A stretch of DNA of 20,635 nucleotides. Origin: JACQXM01 sp964569425. GTDB lineage: Bacteria > Planctomycetota > Phycisphaerae > UBA1845. The notes beneath the pieces were generated by a model. The model had not been told where the DNA came from and searched no databases. It worked only from the letters and a program-made list of their open reading frames with translations. Below, one piece after another: positions 6,781 through 13,435 of the stretch. The stretch is taken from the NCBI GenBank assembly GCA_964569425.1, contig CAZMVD010000068.1, positions 1-20,635 of the forward strand. Reading direction: 5' to 3'. Position numbers and translations under genes: made by a program. Within the stretch, counting starts at the first letter, position 1. The number at the start of each line of letters is the position of its first letter.

Positions 6781-7207
6781 GCAGTTCCACGACCATACGA
6801 TTGGAATCCAATCCCGGGACCACGTCGGCAATTTCCTCCAACGTCACCCAGCGATAGTCGGCGATCTCCGCCGGGTTCGGCTGAAGCGTTCCGTCGACCG
6901 GGCACGCTGTCCAGACGGCCAGGATATAGCGGCGTTCGCCGGCAACCCGCACCGCGCCCAGCCGGTCCCGCGGTTCAACGTGGATAGCCAGTTCCTCGGT
7001 CAACTCCCGCACCAGCGCGGCGCGCGAGGTTTCACCCGGTTCGAGGTGGCCGCCGGGAAAACACCAGCAGCCGCCGCGAGTCAAGGCGAGCGCACGGCGC
7101 ACCATCAGGAAGCGGCCCCGATTCTCAATGACCCCGATGACACCCCGGCCCACGCGCAGCGGTGACGCGGCGGTGTCATGTTCCGGGCTCTCATCGAAAC
7201 CGCTCAT
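6716..7207 (-). CDS. Nudix hydrolase (MutT-like)
   Basis: 163 residues. The Nudix box spans about residues 53-75 (starting GGHLEPGETSRAALVREL). G53, E59, R67-E68-L69 and E71-E72 fit G-x5-E-x7-REUxEExGU, but the last Gly is Ala74. The glutamates that bind Mg2+ are intact. The preceding strand (GRGVIGVIENRGRFLMVRRA) and GGCWCFPGGH are typical of small MutT-like enzymes that hydrolyse nucleoside diphosphate derivatives such as oxidised dNTPs or NDP-sugars; the substrate cannot be told. The last 21 codons overlap the end of queF on the other strand, and this tail (rich in Thr, Pro and Arg) is outside the fold. The start has no clear ribosome binding site; an AT-rich GAAAATAA stretch lies just upstream of the ATG. 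Confidence 0.88.
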   Translation of the reverse strand: MSGFDESPEHDTAASPLRVGRGVIGVIENRGRFLMVRRALALTRGGCWCFPGGHLEPGETSRAALVRELTEELAIHVEPRDRLGAVRVAGERRYILAVWTACPVDGTLQPNPAEIADYRWVTLEEIADVVPGLDSNRMVVELLTRGSRQTTPSPTPTAHRARP

Positions 7208-7290
7208 TCGGTGTTATTTTCCGGGGGCGGCACCGCGTCGGGGCGACCAGGCGGCTGATCGGCGGACGCGGAATTCTCGCTGTGGGACAA

Positions 7291-7326
7291 TGAAAGAGGC
7301 GGCGGGTGAGTCACACCCGCCGCCTC
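7291..7326 (-). terminator. Terminator hairpin of the prepilin gene
   Basis: Perfect 13-bp inverted repeat (7296-7308 with 7314-7326) and a 5-nt loop, 31 bp past the prepilin stop codon. The minus strand continues TTTCATTGT, a weak U-tract, so it is a strong hairpin with moderate termination. It separates the prepilin from the downstream Nudix gene. Confidence 0.7.
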
Positions 7327-7357
7327 ATGTCAGACTGACTGGTTGCGCCGATTCACA

Positions 7358-8314
7358 CTACGGGAAGATCAGCGAGTCGGTGCTCGAGTAATCCGTAATG
7401 CGCGTTCCAAACGCATCCTGACCCGGGAAGGGCGGAGGCTGCACGGCGCCCGGAATCTCGCCGTGGATCCGGTTCGTGCCCAGTGTGCCGGACCACTGAT
7501 TGGTCATGACCGTATAGATGTTGTCGTTGTCGATACCGGCAATCGGCGTACGGTTGAAGTCCGCGTGCCCGTCGCCGTACAGGCAGTTCTGGCCTTCGCC
7601 GTTTCCGGTCCCGCCGTGGTTCGGGCTGTTGTACTTCCGCCACTGCTTCGGAGGGTCGGTGGCCGTAATCATGCCGCTGCCGGTGCCGCCGGTCAGGCCG
7701 CCGTCCCATTGCGGCTGGGCCGTGGTTTGATACCACGGGCCCTTGTCGGCGATGATGATCAGGCGGTTGTCCATACCCTCACGGGCGCGTGTATCCTGCG
7801 GCCCGAAGGGTACCTGATAGCCGTAGCTGATGTTCTCGTACCGGGTGAAGTCGTAGTACAGCTCGATGTTTTCTGTCGGGTCGTCAGTGTCGATACTGCT
7901 GGAGCAGATAAACTGCTTGACGGTGATATCACCACTACGCACCAGCATCCAGAAAGACCGCGTGACGGAGAGCTGCGAGCTGGCGCCGGGCGACACCGAA
8001 AAGCTGCGGCGCTCACGCTGATACCCGACCGGACCGCTGCCGTTGGGATGCGTCAGGTTGAAGTACTCAACCTGGGCGGAAGTGGTCGGAAGGTTGCGGT
8101 CGAACGGTGGCACCGGCCAGCGCTCGCCGTTGTCGTTCGCGTAAATCTTACACGACGTTCCGATGCCCTTGATGTTGGATTGGCACACCAACCGTTTGCT
8201 CAGCTCCCGGGCACGCGAAAGGCTGGGCAGCAGGATGGAGATGAGCAGGGCGATGATCGCAATCACCACCAGCAGCTCAATGAGGGTAAACGCTCGTTTT
8301 TTCTTCTTGTTCAC
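7358..8314 (-). CDS. Type II secretion/type IV pilin-like prepilin (planctomycete H-X9-DG type)
   Basis: 318 residues from a GTG start at 8312-8314, chosen because GGGAGA lies about seven bases upstream and because it puts the basic leader (NKKKKRA) directly before FTLIELLVV. A prepilin peptidase would cut between Ala8 and Phe9, leaving Glu13 as the +5 Glu. Ala at -1 instead of Gly is frequent in planctomycete relatives. The hydrophobic helix (about 9-30) continues into PSLSRARELSKRLVCQSNIKGI, the usual planctomycete continuation, followed by a long globular domain. Near the C-terminus NCLYGDGHADF resembles the Asp-Gly motif of the DUF1559/H-X9-DG families. These proteins are very numerous in planctomycete genomes; most have no known function beyond pseudopilin-like export and anchoring. 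A hairpin at 7296-7326 follows. The gene is preceded by a long leader with a strong promoter at 8855-8883. Confidence 0.88.
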   Translation of the reverse strand: MNKKKKRAFTLIELLVVIAIIALLISILLPSLSRARELSKRLVCQSNIKGIGTSCKIYANDNGERWPVPPFDRNLPTTSAQVEYFNLTHPNGSGPVGYQRERRSFSVSPGASSQLSVTRSFWMLVRSGDITVKQFICSSSIDTDDPTENIELYYDFTRYENISYGYQVPFGPQDTRAREGMDNRLIIIADKGPWYQTTAQPQWDGGLTGGTGSGMITATDPPKQWRKYNSPNHGGTGNGEGQNCLYGDGHADFNRTPIAGIDNDNIYTVMTNQWSGTLGTNRIHGEIPGAVQPPPFPGQDAFGTRITDYSSTDSLIFP

Positions 8315-8429
8315 ACCAGTTCTCCCAAAAAAGGACGCTTGAGGCGCCAATGCCTTGAGTGTCTGGCTTTCGGGTCGGCGACGGCCGCCACCAGCGGTCG
8401 CATCGCCCTCGGGCCCATAACACAAGCCG

Positions 8430-8478
8430 GTCCAAGTCTGCGCCCTGGCGCCCCGGGCGCGACTAGCCATCTGGGGGA
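8430..8478 (-). repeat. GC-rich structured element, possible copy 1
   Basis: Contains CCCTGGCGCCCC (8443-8454), whose reverse complement recurs at 12697-12708. It also holds CAAGTCT (8433-8439), whose complement AGACTTG occurs next to the other copy. The segment is self-complementary around GCGCCC/GGGCGC. It lies about 120 bp upstream of the prepilin start. The order of the subelements differs between the two copies, so a common origin is only suggested. Confidence 0.3.
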
Positions 8479-8854
8479 AGCTCCCGATCTATCTCGTGGA
8501 AGATGACCGGGCCATTACCCCACACCCCTGAAACGGTACGGTATATACAAATCCCTACAAAAGCGCGCCGGCGCTGCCGTCCCGTTCGCCGAGCCATGCG
8601 TGCGCATCGCGTGGCCACTGGCCCGAGCCTTCAAGCGAACGAATTCAAGTCAACCGGACGCACTTGCTCCACGCGCAGACAAACCTCCGCCCCATGGGCG
8701 GAACGATTCTCTGTCGTGACCAGGTGGGAGAGAGGAGGGAGGAAAATCGGTGATGAAGGCGATAACCAATATACGTATGAATAATAACAATCAATCGATG
8801 ATTCTTGCCTGAGCCTACCGGGCTCAGCCCTCTCAACCATGATCACCATCTATC

Positions 8855-8883
8855 ACTCTATTCGGACGTTCAGGATTTGTCAA
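8855..8883 (-). promoter_or_regulatory. Strong sigma-70 promoter upstream of the prepilin gene
   Basis: On the minus strand a perfect TTGACA (8878-8883), a 17-bp spacer and TAGAGT (8855-8860). It lies just past the Maf terminator and points toward the prepilin gene 540 bp away. The predicted start is near 8848. No other well-formed promoter is visible between it and the prepilin. Confidence 0.7.
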
Positions 8884-8895
8884 CCACATGTTTGG

Positions 8896-8943
8896 AAAAA
8901 AAACCCATCCAATAGCGGGTTTTCCCTCGGGGGTACGCCCCCG
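8896..8943 (-). terminator. Double-hairpin terminator of the maf operon
   Basis: Past the Maf stop codon, the minus strand first forms CGGGGG/CCCCCG with a 4-nt loop (8928-8943). It then forms AAAACCC/GGGTTTT (8900-8906 with 8917-8923), running into eight U (A tract 8896-8903). The second hairpin is a good Rho-independent terminator ending the dipeptidase-glycosyltransferase-maf operon. Confidence 0.75.
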
Positions 8944-8969
8944 GACTATGGTGCTGCTGAATATGTTAT

Positions 8970-9623
8970 CTATTTGCGGAAATCGCGCGTCTGGCTTGTG
9001 GAGGAAAATATTCCGAATTCCGCGAGCATGCTGCCGACCAGCTCCAGAGGCAGGCCGACCACATTGGAAAAGCTGCCGTCCATGGCGGCAACGAATGCAC
9101 CCCCGTGGTCCTGAATGCCGTAGGCGCCGGCCTTGCCTGCCCACTCGCCCGAATCAAGGTAGTCGGTCAACTCCGTTTCGTTCATTCGATGCATGGTGAT
9201 CGTCGTGCACGCATGAGCGATGCGCCGTCGCCGACTGGCCGCATCCATAACAGTCACTCCGGTGATCACGTGGTGCGTTGTCCCCATCAATGCACACAAG
9301 ATACGCCGTGCATCGACTCGGTCGGCGGGTTTGCCGAAGACTTGCCCATCTCGTGCCGCGACCGTGTCTCCGGCCAGAATCACGCCCTCGCCGTGGCGAT
9401 CGGCCAGGCTCCGCGCCTTGAGATAACTGAGCGCCTCGGCCAGGTGCGCGGGGGGTGGGTTGCCGGCGAGGCACTCGGGCTCGTGAATGACGGGCCGCGC
9501 GACGTCGAAATCGAAGCCGGCCGCGCGGAGAAGCGCGGCACGCCGCGGGCTCTCGGATGCGAGGATCAGTCGCGGCGCCGGCCGGCGGGGGGATGGCGGA
9601 TCATGAGGAATCGGCTTGGTCAT
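8970..9623 (-). CDS. maf: Maf-family nucleoside triphosphate pyrophosphatase
   Basis: 217 residues. Maf proteins hydrolyse non-canonical or modified nucleotides (dTTP/UTP or m7GTP, depending on the subfamily) to the monophosphate; the family was first noted as septum-formation inhibitors. Present are the N-terminal LILASESPRR (19-28, the S-x-S-P-R-R phosphate-binding motif), the catalytic Asp in ILAGDTV (D86), FGKP, and GKAGAYGIQDHGG followed by GSFSNVVGLPLELV. A proline-rich stretch of about 17 residues precedes the fold. The ATG overlaps the stop of the upstream glycosyltransferase-like gene by four bases (ATGA), so translation is probably coupled. Being last in the operon, it is followed by the double hairpin at 8896-8943. 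The subfamily is not assigned. Confidence 0.93.
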   Translation of the reverse strand: MTKPIPHDPPSPRRPAPRLILASESPRRAALLRAAGFDFDVARPVIHEPECLAGNPPPAHLAEALSYLKARSLADRHGEGVILAGDTVAARDGQVFGKPADRVDARRILCALMGTTHHVITGVTVMDAASRRRRIAHACTTITMHRMNETELTDYLDSGEWAGKAGAYGIQDHGGAFVAAMDGSFSNVVGLPLELVGSMLAEFGIFSSTSQTRDFRK

Positions 9624-11440
9624 GTCGAGTCAGGCGGCGGCACTTGTTGTTCGCCAGGGCGTGCCGCGGCGCGGCGGCGGAGTACGGTGAGCGTGGGGCT
9701 GATCTTGCCGATGGTCGGCGTACCCCATCCGGCGAGACTCAGCCACGAAGAGCCGGTTCCGAGAAAGCGACCGGAGAAAGCGACCACCGGGTCGTAACCC
9801 AAGGATCCGGAGAGCAGTTCTCTCAGGCATGCCCGCTGCGCTTCGTCGAAATCCTCGTAGGTGTAATTGGTGAGAATCAGATACTCGGGCTGCGGGCGCT
9901 CGAACCACTCCCGGGCCATCACCACGGGATGGGTCGCGTAGCCCATTTCGTGCACGCGGGGCAGATATTGCGGGCGCAGGCTAGGGGTTTGGTCGAGAGA
10001 AAACGCACCCACGCTGGCGTGACGGGGGACTTGGGCGTCGAACCACGCCTCACATTCATAGCGAGAATCGGTGAGCATCTCGGCATTGACCGCTGCGGCA
10101 TAGGCGAGCGACGGCAAGAGCACCACCGCGAATACCATCGCACGCACCGGGGGCGAAATGCGATCGGCCCGCCACCAGGCCGCCGCCGCCGCGCCGACCA
10201 GCACGCAAAACAACCCCAGCGGAGCGAACAGGAATCGGGCGTACACAAAGTCTATCGGTACCAATACGATCAGAAAATACCCCAACGGCGGCACCAGACA
10301 GATCAGGGCCACGCGCGGCCGACGCACCAGTGCATAAATGGTCGAGGCGGCGATGGCCGCAAGCATCGGCCAGCCGACGGCGCTGGCCGCATACCAGACC
10401 GTTGCCCCCATCAGACCGTACAGGCTGCCGTGGCGAAGCTGTTGGGCATGAAGCGAATCCGGCGGCGGATGGAGCCAGTATCGCAGTCGGCCCACAAAAC
10501 CTTCGAAATTGACGAACGCGCCATTGATAAACAACAGGAGCACGACAAAAGCCGCGACACCGGCCAGCCAATGGGGTTGCCAAAACGCGCCGATCACGGA
10601 ACGGTGCCACGCCTGCCGGCGCCGCAACTCCCAGAATCGAAGCCCGAGCAGCACCAGAGCCATGCCGGGGTACATTCCAGCCACGTTGTCCTTGGTCCCC
10701 GCCGCCAGCGCCGCGAAAACGCCCAGCAGAACGGCGTCACGGAGTCGATGGGCCTGCAACAGCCTGACGTAGAAGAACAGGCTCCAGGCGAACCAGCAGA
10801 CCGAGGGCACGTCCACGTTGTCGAGGTGCGCGAAGTAGGTGAAGTCGGCGCCGATCATGAATGCCACCGCCGCCAGCAAAGCGCCGGTTCGATCATGCAG
10901 CAGGCGCCGAGCGGTGGCCCACAGGCCCAGACCGGTCGCGATGGCCATCCCGACGCTAAGCAACCGCGCGATAAGGATTCGCAATCCAATCTTGGGGGCT
11001 TGCGGCGCGCGCAACGACTTCTCACCGGTTCGCGGATCGACGACGAGTTCGCCGCGCGCCGCCCATAGGGAGTTCAGGGGGCGGTAGAGGCCGTCGAGCA
11101 GAAGGAAGTGCGCCGGCGGGTAACGACCCTGCCAGTTCCCCGGCCAACCTTCGACGGCGCCCAGGGTTCGTGCGCCGGCCACGGAATCCTGACTCCACGA
11201 TACAACCGCGGGCAGTCCCCAGTTGATGCCCGGTACGTAGAGCACGAGCCCCAACAGCACCAGAAAGGCCGGTGCGCGCAGTTTGCGCAGCCGGTGGCGG
11301 CGCGCCGCGCGCTGCGCAACCGCGAACAGGTCGTCGCGGTGCCGGCGGCGTGACCCATCGGATGGATGGCACGGGTCGACGTTCGGCGTCAACGCCGGGT
11401 CCTTCGTGGTGGACGGTACGGAATCCGCGCCTGACATCAT
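9620..11440 (-). CDS. Multi-pass membrane glycosyltransferase-like protein (GT-C/PMT superfamily)
   Basis: 606 residues from the ATG at 11438-11440, which overlaps the dipeptidase stop as ATGA; a longer upstream frame would run inside that gene. A charged Arg-rich N-terminus (about 1-50) is followed by a first membrane helix (FLVLLGLVLYVPG), a large outer loop starting INWGLPAVVSWSQDSVAG, and roughly ten more hydrophobic helices to about residue 470. The rest is a soluble C-terminal part, rich in aromatics (EYLILTNYTYEDFDEAQR). An acidic residue in the loop after the first helix and this topology fit the GT-C fold of the dolichyl-phosphate-mannose/ArnT type, which transfers sugars from a lipid carrier outside the membrane. 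I cannot name the sugar or acceptor. It sits between an M19 dipeptidase and Maf in one operon. Confidence 0.65.
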   Translation of the reverse strand: MMSGADSVPSTTKDPALTPNVDPCHPSDGSRRRHRDDLFAVAQRAARRHRLRKLRAPAFLVLLGLVLYVPGINWGLPAVVSWSQDSVAGARTLGAVEGWPGNWQGRYPPAHFLLLDGLYRPLNSLWAARGELVVDPRTGEKSLRAPQAPKIGLRILIARLLSVGMAIATGLGLWATARRLLHDRTGALLAAVAFMIGADFTYFAHLDNVDVPSVCWFAWSLFFYVRLLQAHRLRDAVLLGVFAALAAGTKDNVAGMYPGMALVLLGLRFWELRRRQAWHRSVIGAFWQPHWLAGVAAFVVLLLFINGAFVNFEGFVGRLRYWLHPPPDSLHAQQLRHGSLYGLMGATVWYAASAVGWPMLAAIAASTIYALVRRPRVALICLVPPLGYFLIVLVPIDFVYARFLFAPLGLFCVLVGAAAAAWWRADRISPPVRAMVFAVVLLPSLAYAAAVNAEMLTDSRYECEAWFDAQVPRHASVGAFSLDQTPSLRPQYLPRVHEMGYATHPVVMAREWFERPQPEYLILTNYTYEDFDEAQRACLRELLSGSLGYDPVVAFSGRFLGTGSSWLSLAGWGTPTIGKISPTLTVLRRRAAARPGEQQVPPPDST

Positions 11441-12579
11441 GAAACAGCGCCTGAAATGTTGGTGAACCCTGCACCGCTTGACGCAGTGAGTGCGTGCGAC
11501 GCGCACCGGTCCATCACGCGCAGGAAATTCTCGCCCAGAATCAGTTCGAGCGTGGACTCGCTCACGCCGCGCTCCAGCAACGCAGCGGTCAAGCGAGGCA
11601 GCCCGGCGCAATCCTCCAATCCGATCGGCATGACCGGCGCGCCGTCGAAATCCGAACCGAGGGCCACGTGTTCCGGACCGGCGACGTCCAGCGCGTGAAG
11701 AACGTGCGCCACGCACAGATCCATGGGAGTTCGGTGCGCCGTCAGACGGGCAGCACGCGGCAGCCCGGCGGCGAAGTAAGCGTCCATCGCCGATCGCTCC
11801 AGCCGGGGAAAGTCACGGTCCACAAACGCTGCGTAGAAGCAGATCCCCACGCAACCGCCGGTAGCAGCCAGGGCACGAAGCATGTCGTCGGTGAGATTGC
11901 GATGATGCGGCGCCAAAGCGAGGCAGCAGGAATGAGTGGCCACGACGGGCGCGGCCGACGTTTCCAGCGCCGCCCAGAACGTCGCATCGCCGGCGTGGGA
12001 TACGTCGACCATCATGCCGAGCCGATTCATCTCGCGAATCACCTCGCGGCCGAAGGGGGTGAGGCCGTGGTGCCGCGGCGTCGCCGGTTCGTCGCCGCCG
12101 GAAGAGTCCGCCCAGTCGTGGTGCGCGGAATGGGTGAGGGTCATGTAGACTGCCCCGGCCGCACGGTATTCGCGGAGCAAGTCGAGAGATTGAGCGATAA
12201 GGTGTCCGCCTTCGATGGCGGGGAGCATGGCGATTCTGCCCGTCGATCGTGCCTGACGCACGTCTTCGGCGCTCCGCGCCAAGAGCAGGTCGTTGGGGTG
12301 CCGCGCGATGGCGTCGTGGATCGCCGTGAGCTGGGCACGGGCGGCCTTGACCGCTTCCCGGGCAACCACCGTAGTCGGTGCCCAGACGGCCGGCACTACC
12401 GCACTCACGCCGCCCTCGCGAAGCCGCGGCAGATCCACATGACCATCGCGATGCCGTTGAGCGAAGTTCCATCCCTCGCGCATCAGCATCTGCGTCGTGT
12501 CCACGTGAGCGTCGAGCACCACGCATCGTTGGTGCAGCGCGCGGGCGTGCGACAAGGCAGTTTCCGTTTGATCCGACAT
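11437..12579 (-). CDS. Membrane dipeptidase, peptidase family M19
   Basis: 380 residues. M19 enzymes are dinuclear zinc hydrolases that cleave dipeptides, including L,D and D,D forms in some bacteria. The zinc-site motifs are DAHVD (H25 and D27), the bridging Glu in PAIEGGH, the His in MMVDVSHAGD, the His in VVATHS, and the Asp in ALGSDFDGAP. LTHSAHHDWADSSGGD is also typical of this family. No signal peptide or lipobox is seen, so it is predicted cytoplasmic, unlike the mammalian GPI-anchored relatives. It is the first gene of the operon. A -10-like TAGAAT (12590-12595) stands ten bases before the ATG and there is no ribosome binding site, so the mRNA may be nearly leaderless. The 3' end overlaps the next gene by ATGA. 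Confidence 0.92.
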   Translation of the reverse strand: MSDQTETALSHARALHQRCVVLDAHVDTTQMLMREGWNFAQRHRDGHVDLPRLREGGVSAVVPAVWAPTTVVAREAVKAARAQLTAIHDAIARHPNDLLLARSAEDVRQARSTGRIAMLPAIEGGHLIAQSLDLLREYRAAGAVYMTLTHSAHHDWADSSGGDEPATPRHHGLTPFGREVIREMNRLGMMVDVSHAGDATFWAALETSAAPVVATHSCCLALAPHHRNLTDDMLRALAATGGCVGICFYAAFVDRDFPRLERSAMDAYFAAGLPRAARLTAHRTPMDLCVAHVLHALDVAGPEHVALGSDFDGAPVMPIGLEDCAGLPRLTAALLERGVSESTLELILGENFLRVMDRCASHALTASSGAGFTNISGAVS

Positions 12580-12589
12580 ACCAGGGCCG

Positions 12590-12595
12590 ATTCTA
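12590..12595 (-). promoter_or_regulatory. Candidate -10 element of the dipeptidase operon
   Basis: TAGAAT on the minus strand, ten bases before the ATG at 12579. The predicted start leaves a leader of only a few bases. No good -35 hexamer is seen 16-18 bp upstream, so this is tentative. Confidence 0.3.
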
Positions 12596-12675
12596 CCAGA
12601 TTGGCGCGCCGCGACATGTCTCAGCCAGCCTCCCCGGCATTGCGCACGCGTCCATTATCGGACGCCCTTGGCCAC

Positions 12676-12730
12676 GCCCCCATAGACTTGGGCCCTGGGG
12701 CGCCAGGGATTAACGAAGGTCAAGTCTGGG
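12676..12730 (+). repeat. Nested inverted-repeat element, possible copy 2
   Basis: An outer pair AGACTTG (12684-12690) and CAAGTCT (12721-12727), with a flanking CCC/GGG, encloses a 6-bp hairpin CCCTGG/CCAGGG (12693-12698 with 12703-12708). The 12-mer GGGGCGCCAGGG (12697-12708) recurs inverted at 8443-8454. It lies in the divergent gap between the dipeptidase and the small lipoprotein. It may be an RNA leader structure, a protein-binding site or a dispersed repeat. Confidence 0.35.
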
Positions 12731-12837
12731 ATTGAACGATAGTTATGGGATGACGGACGGCCCGCCGTCGGTGCCGGCCGAACGCGCGATCGTCGGACGA
12801 AATTCTGCCGCGGGCAAGAAAAGCCAAGGAGTTACTC

Positions 12838-13368
12838 ATGATGCACCGGATTCTGTTGAGCGCCACGCTGTTGTCCATCATCCTGCCCGCTGTACCGGGC
12901 TGTTCCAAGGGCGAGGACAAGCACCTGACGTCCATCCAACAGTACTACGCCAAGATGGACGAAACCAAGGCGAACCGCCACGAACACCTCAAGTACATGA
13001 CCGACAACGCCATGTTGCACGACATGTCCGTGGCCGAAATTCACTTCGTGCCCCACACCGCCGAACTGAGCGGCACCGGTGCGGCGCGGCTCGACCGCCT
13101 CGCCCCCCTGCTGGACACCTACGGCGGCACCGTCCGGTACGAGACCTTCTCGCCGGATGACGCGCTCGTGGCGCAGCGCATTGAAAACGTGCGCGAGTAC
13201 CTGACGCTCACGGGCTGCAACATGGATCGCGTACAGGTGAAGCCGATGTTGTCCGGCGGACGCTATACCCCGGCGGCTGAGGCCATCGTGGTCATGGAAA
13301 AAGGTACCGAGAAGCCGGCCGACCTGGAGACGGGTGGCTCGTTTGTGACGGGCGGCGGCGGTCGCTAG
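12838..13368 (+). CDS. Small lipoprotein with an OmpA-like C-terminal domain
   Basis: 176 residues. The start at 12838 has AAGGAG (12826-12831) six bases upstream. The N-terminus MMHRILLSATLLSIILPAVPG leads to a lipobox ending at C22 (VPGC), so the mature protein should be lipid-anchored. Residues from about 65 to 155 have the layout of an OmpA-C-like domain: a strand (VAEIHFVPHTAELS), helix (GAARLDRLAPLLDTYG), strand (TVRYETFSPDD), helix (AQRIENVREYLTLTGC), strand (VQVKPML). The canonical peptidoglycan-binding residues (GHTD, N-x-x-L-S-x-x-R-A) are not conserved, so binding to diaminopimelate is doubtful. A Gly-rich tail ends in GGGGR. The TPR lipoprotein follows 67 bp downstream, suggesting a joint envelope role, which is an inference. 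Confidence 0.65.
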   Translation: MMHRILLSATLLSIILPAVPGCSKGEDKHLTSIQQYYAKMDETKANRHEHLKYMTDNAMLHDMSVAEIHFVPHTAELSGTGAARLDRLAPLLDTYGGTVRYETFSPDDALVAQRIENVREYLTLTGCNMDRVQVKPMLSGGRYTPAAEAIVVMEKGTEKPADLETGGSFVTGGGGR

Positions 13369-13435
13369 GACGCAGGCCCGCCCGGGGAAAGGTGTAACCC
13401 AAATGGATACTGCTCTCAGGAGGCAGAGTGAACGT

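Larger units (their letters stand above)
8315..8969. other. 655-bp intergenic region with no convincing gene
   Basis: Between the prepilin start and the Maf stop I find no protein gene with codon use like the neighbours. It holds, from right to left on the minus strand: the Maf terminator (8896-8943), a strong promoter (8855-8883), a small hairpin (TGAGCC/GGCTCA near 8811-8827), an AT-rich stretch (about 8750-8900), and a GC-rich structured segment (8430-8478) that shares a 12-mer with 12697-12708. Transcription from 8855-8883 would give the prepilin a leader of about 535 nt. An open frame of 72 codons starting at 8849 begins at the predicted transcription start, but its codon use (AGG, TTA, TCA) is unlike the neighbours. 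Confidence 0.5.

Noticed and set aside
8315..8470. N-terminal extension of the prepilin by 52 codons
   Set aside because: It would put a long leader before the FTLIE motif; the GTG at 8314 has a proper ribosome binding site and a normal short basic leader.
9557..11068. Open frame of 503 codons on the plus strand
   Set aside because: Antisense to the membrane glycosyltransferase-like gene and maf; the translation is rich in Arg, His and Gln, with no recognisable domain.
11494..12735. Open frame of 413 codons on the plus strand
   Set aside because: Antisense to the M19 dipeptidase, which has all family motifs; this frame has none.
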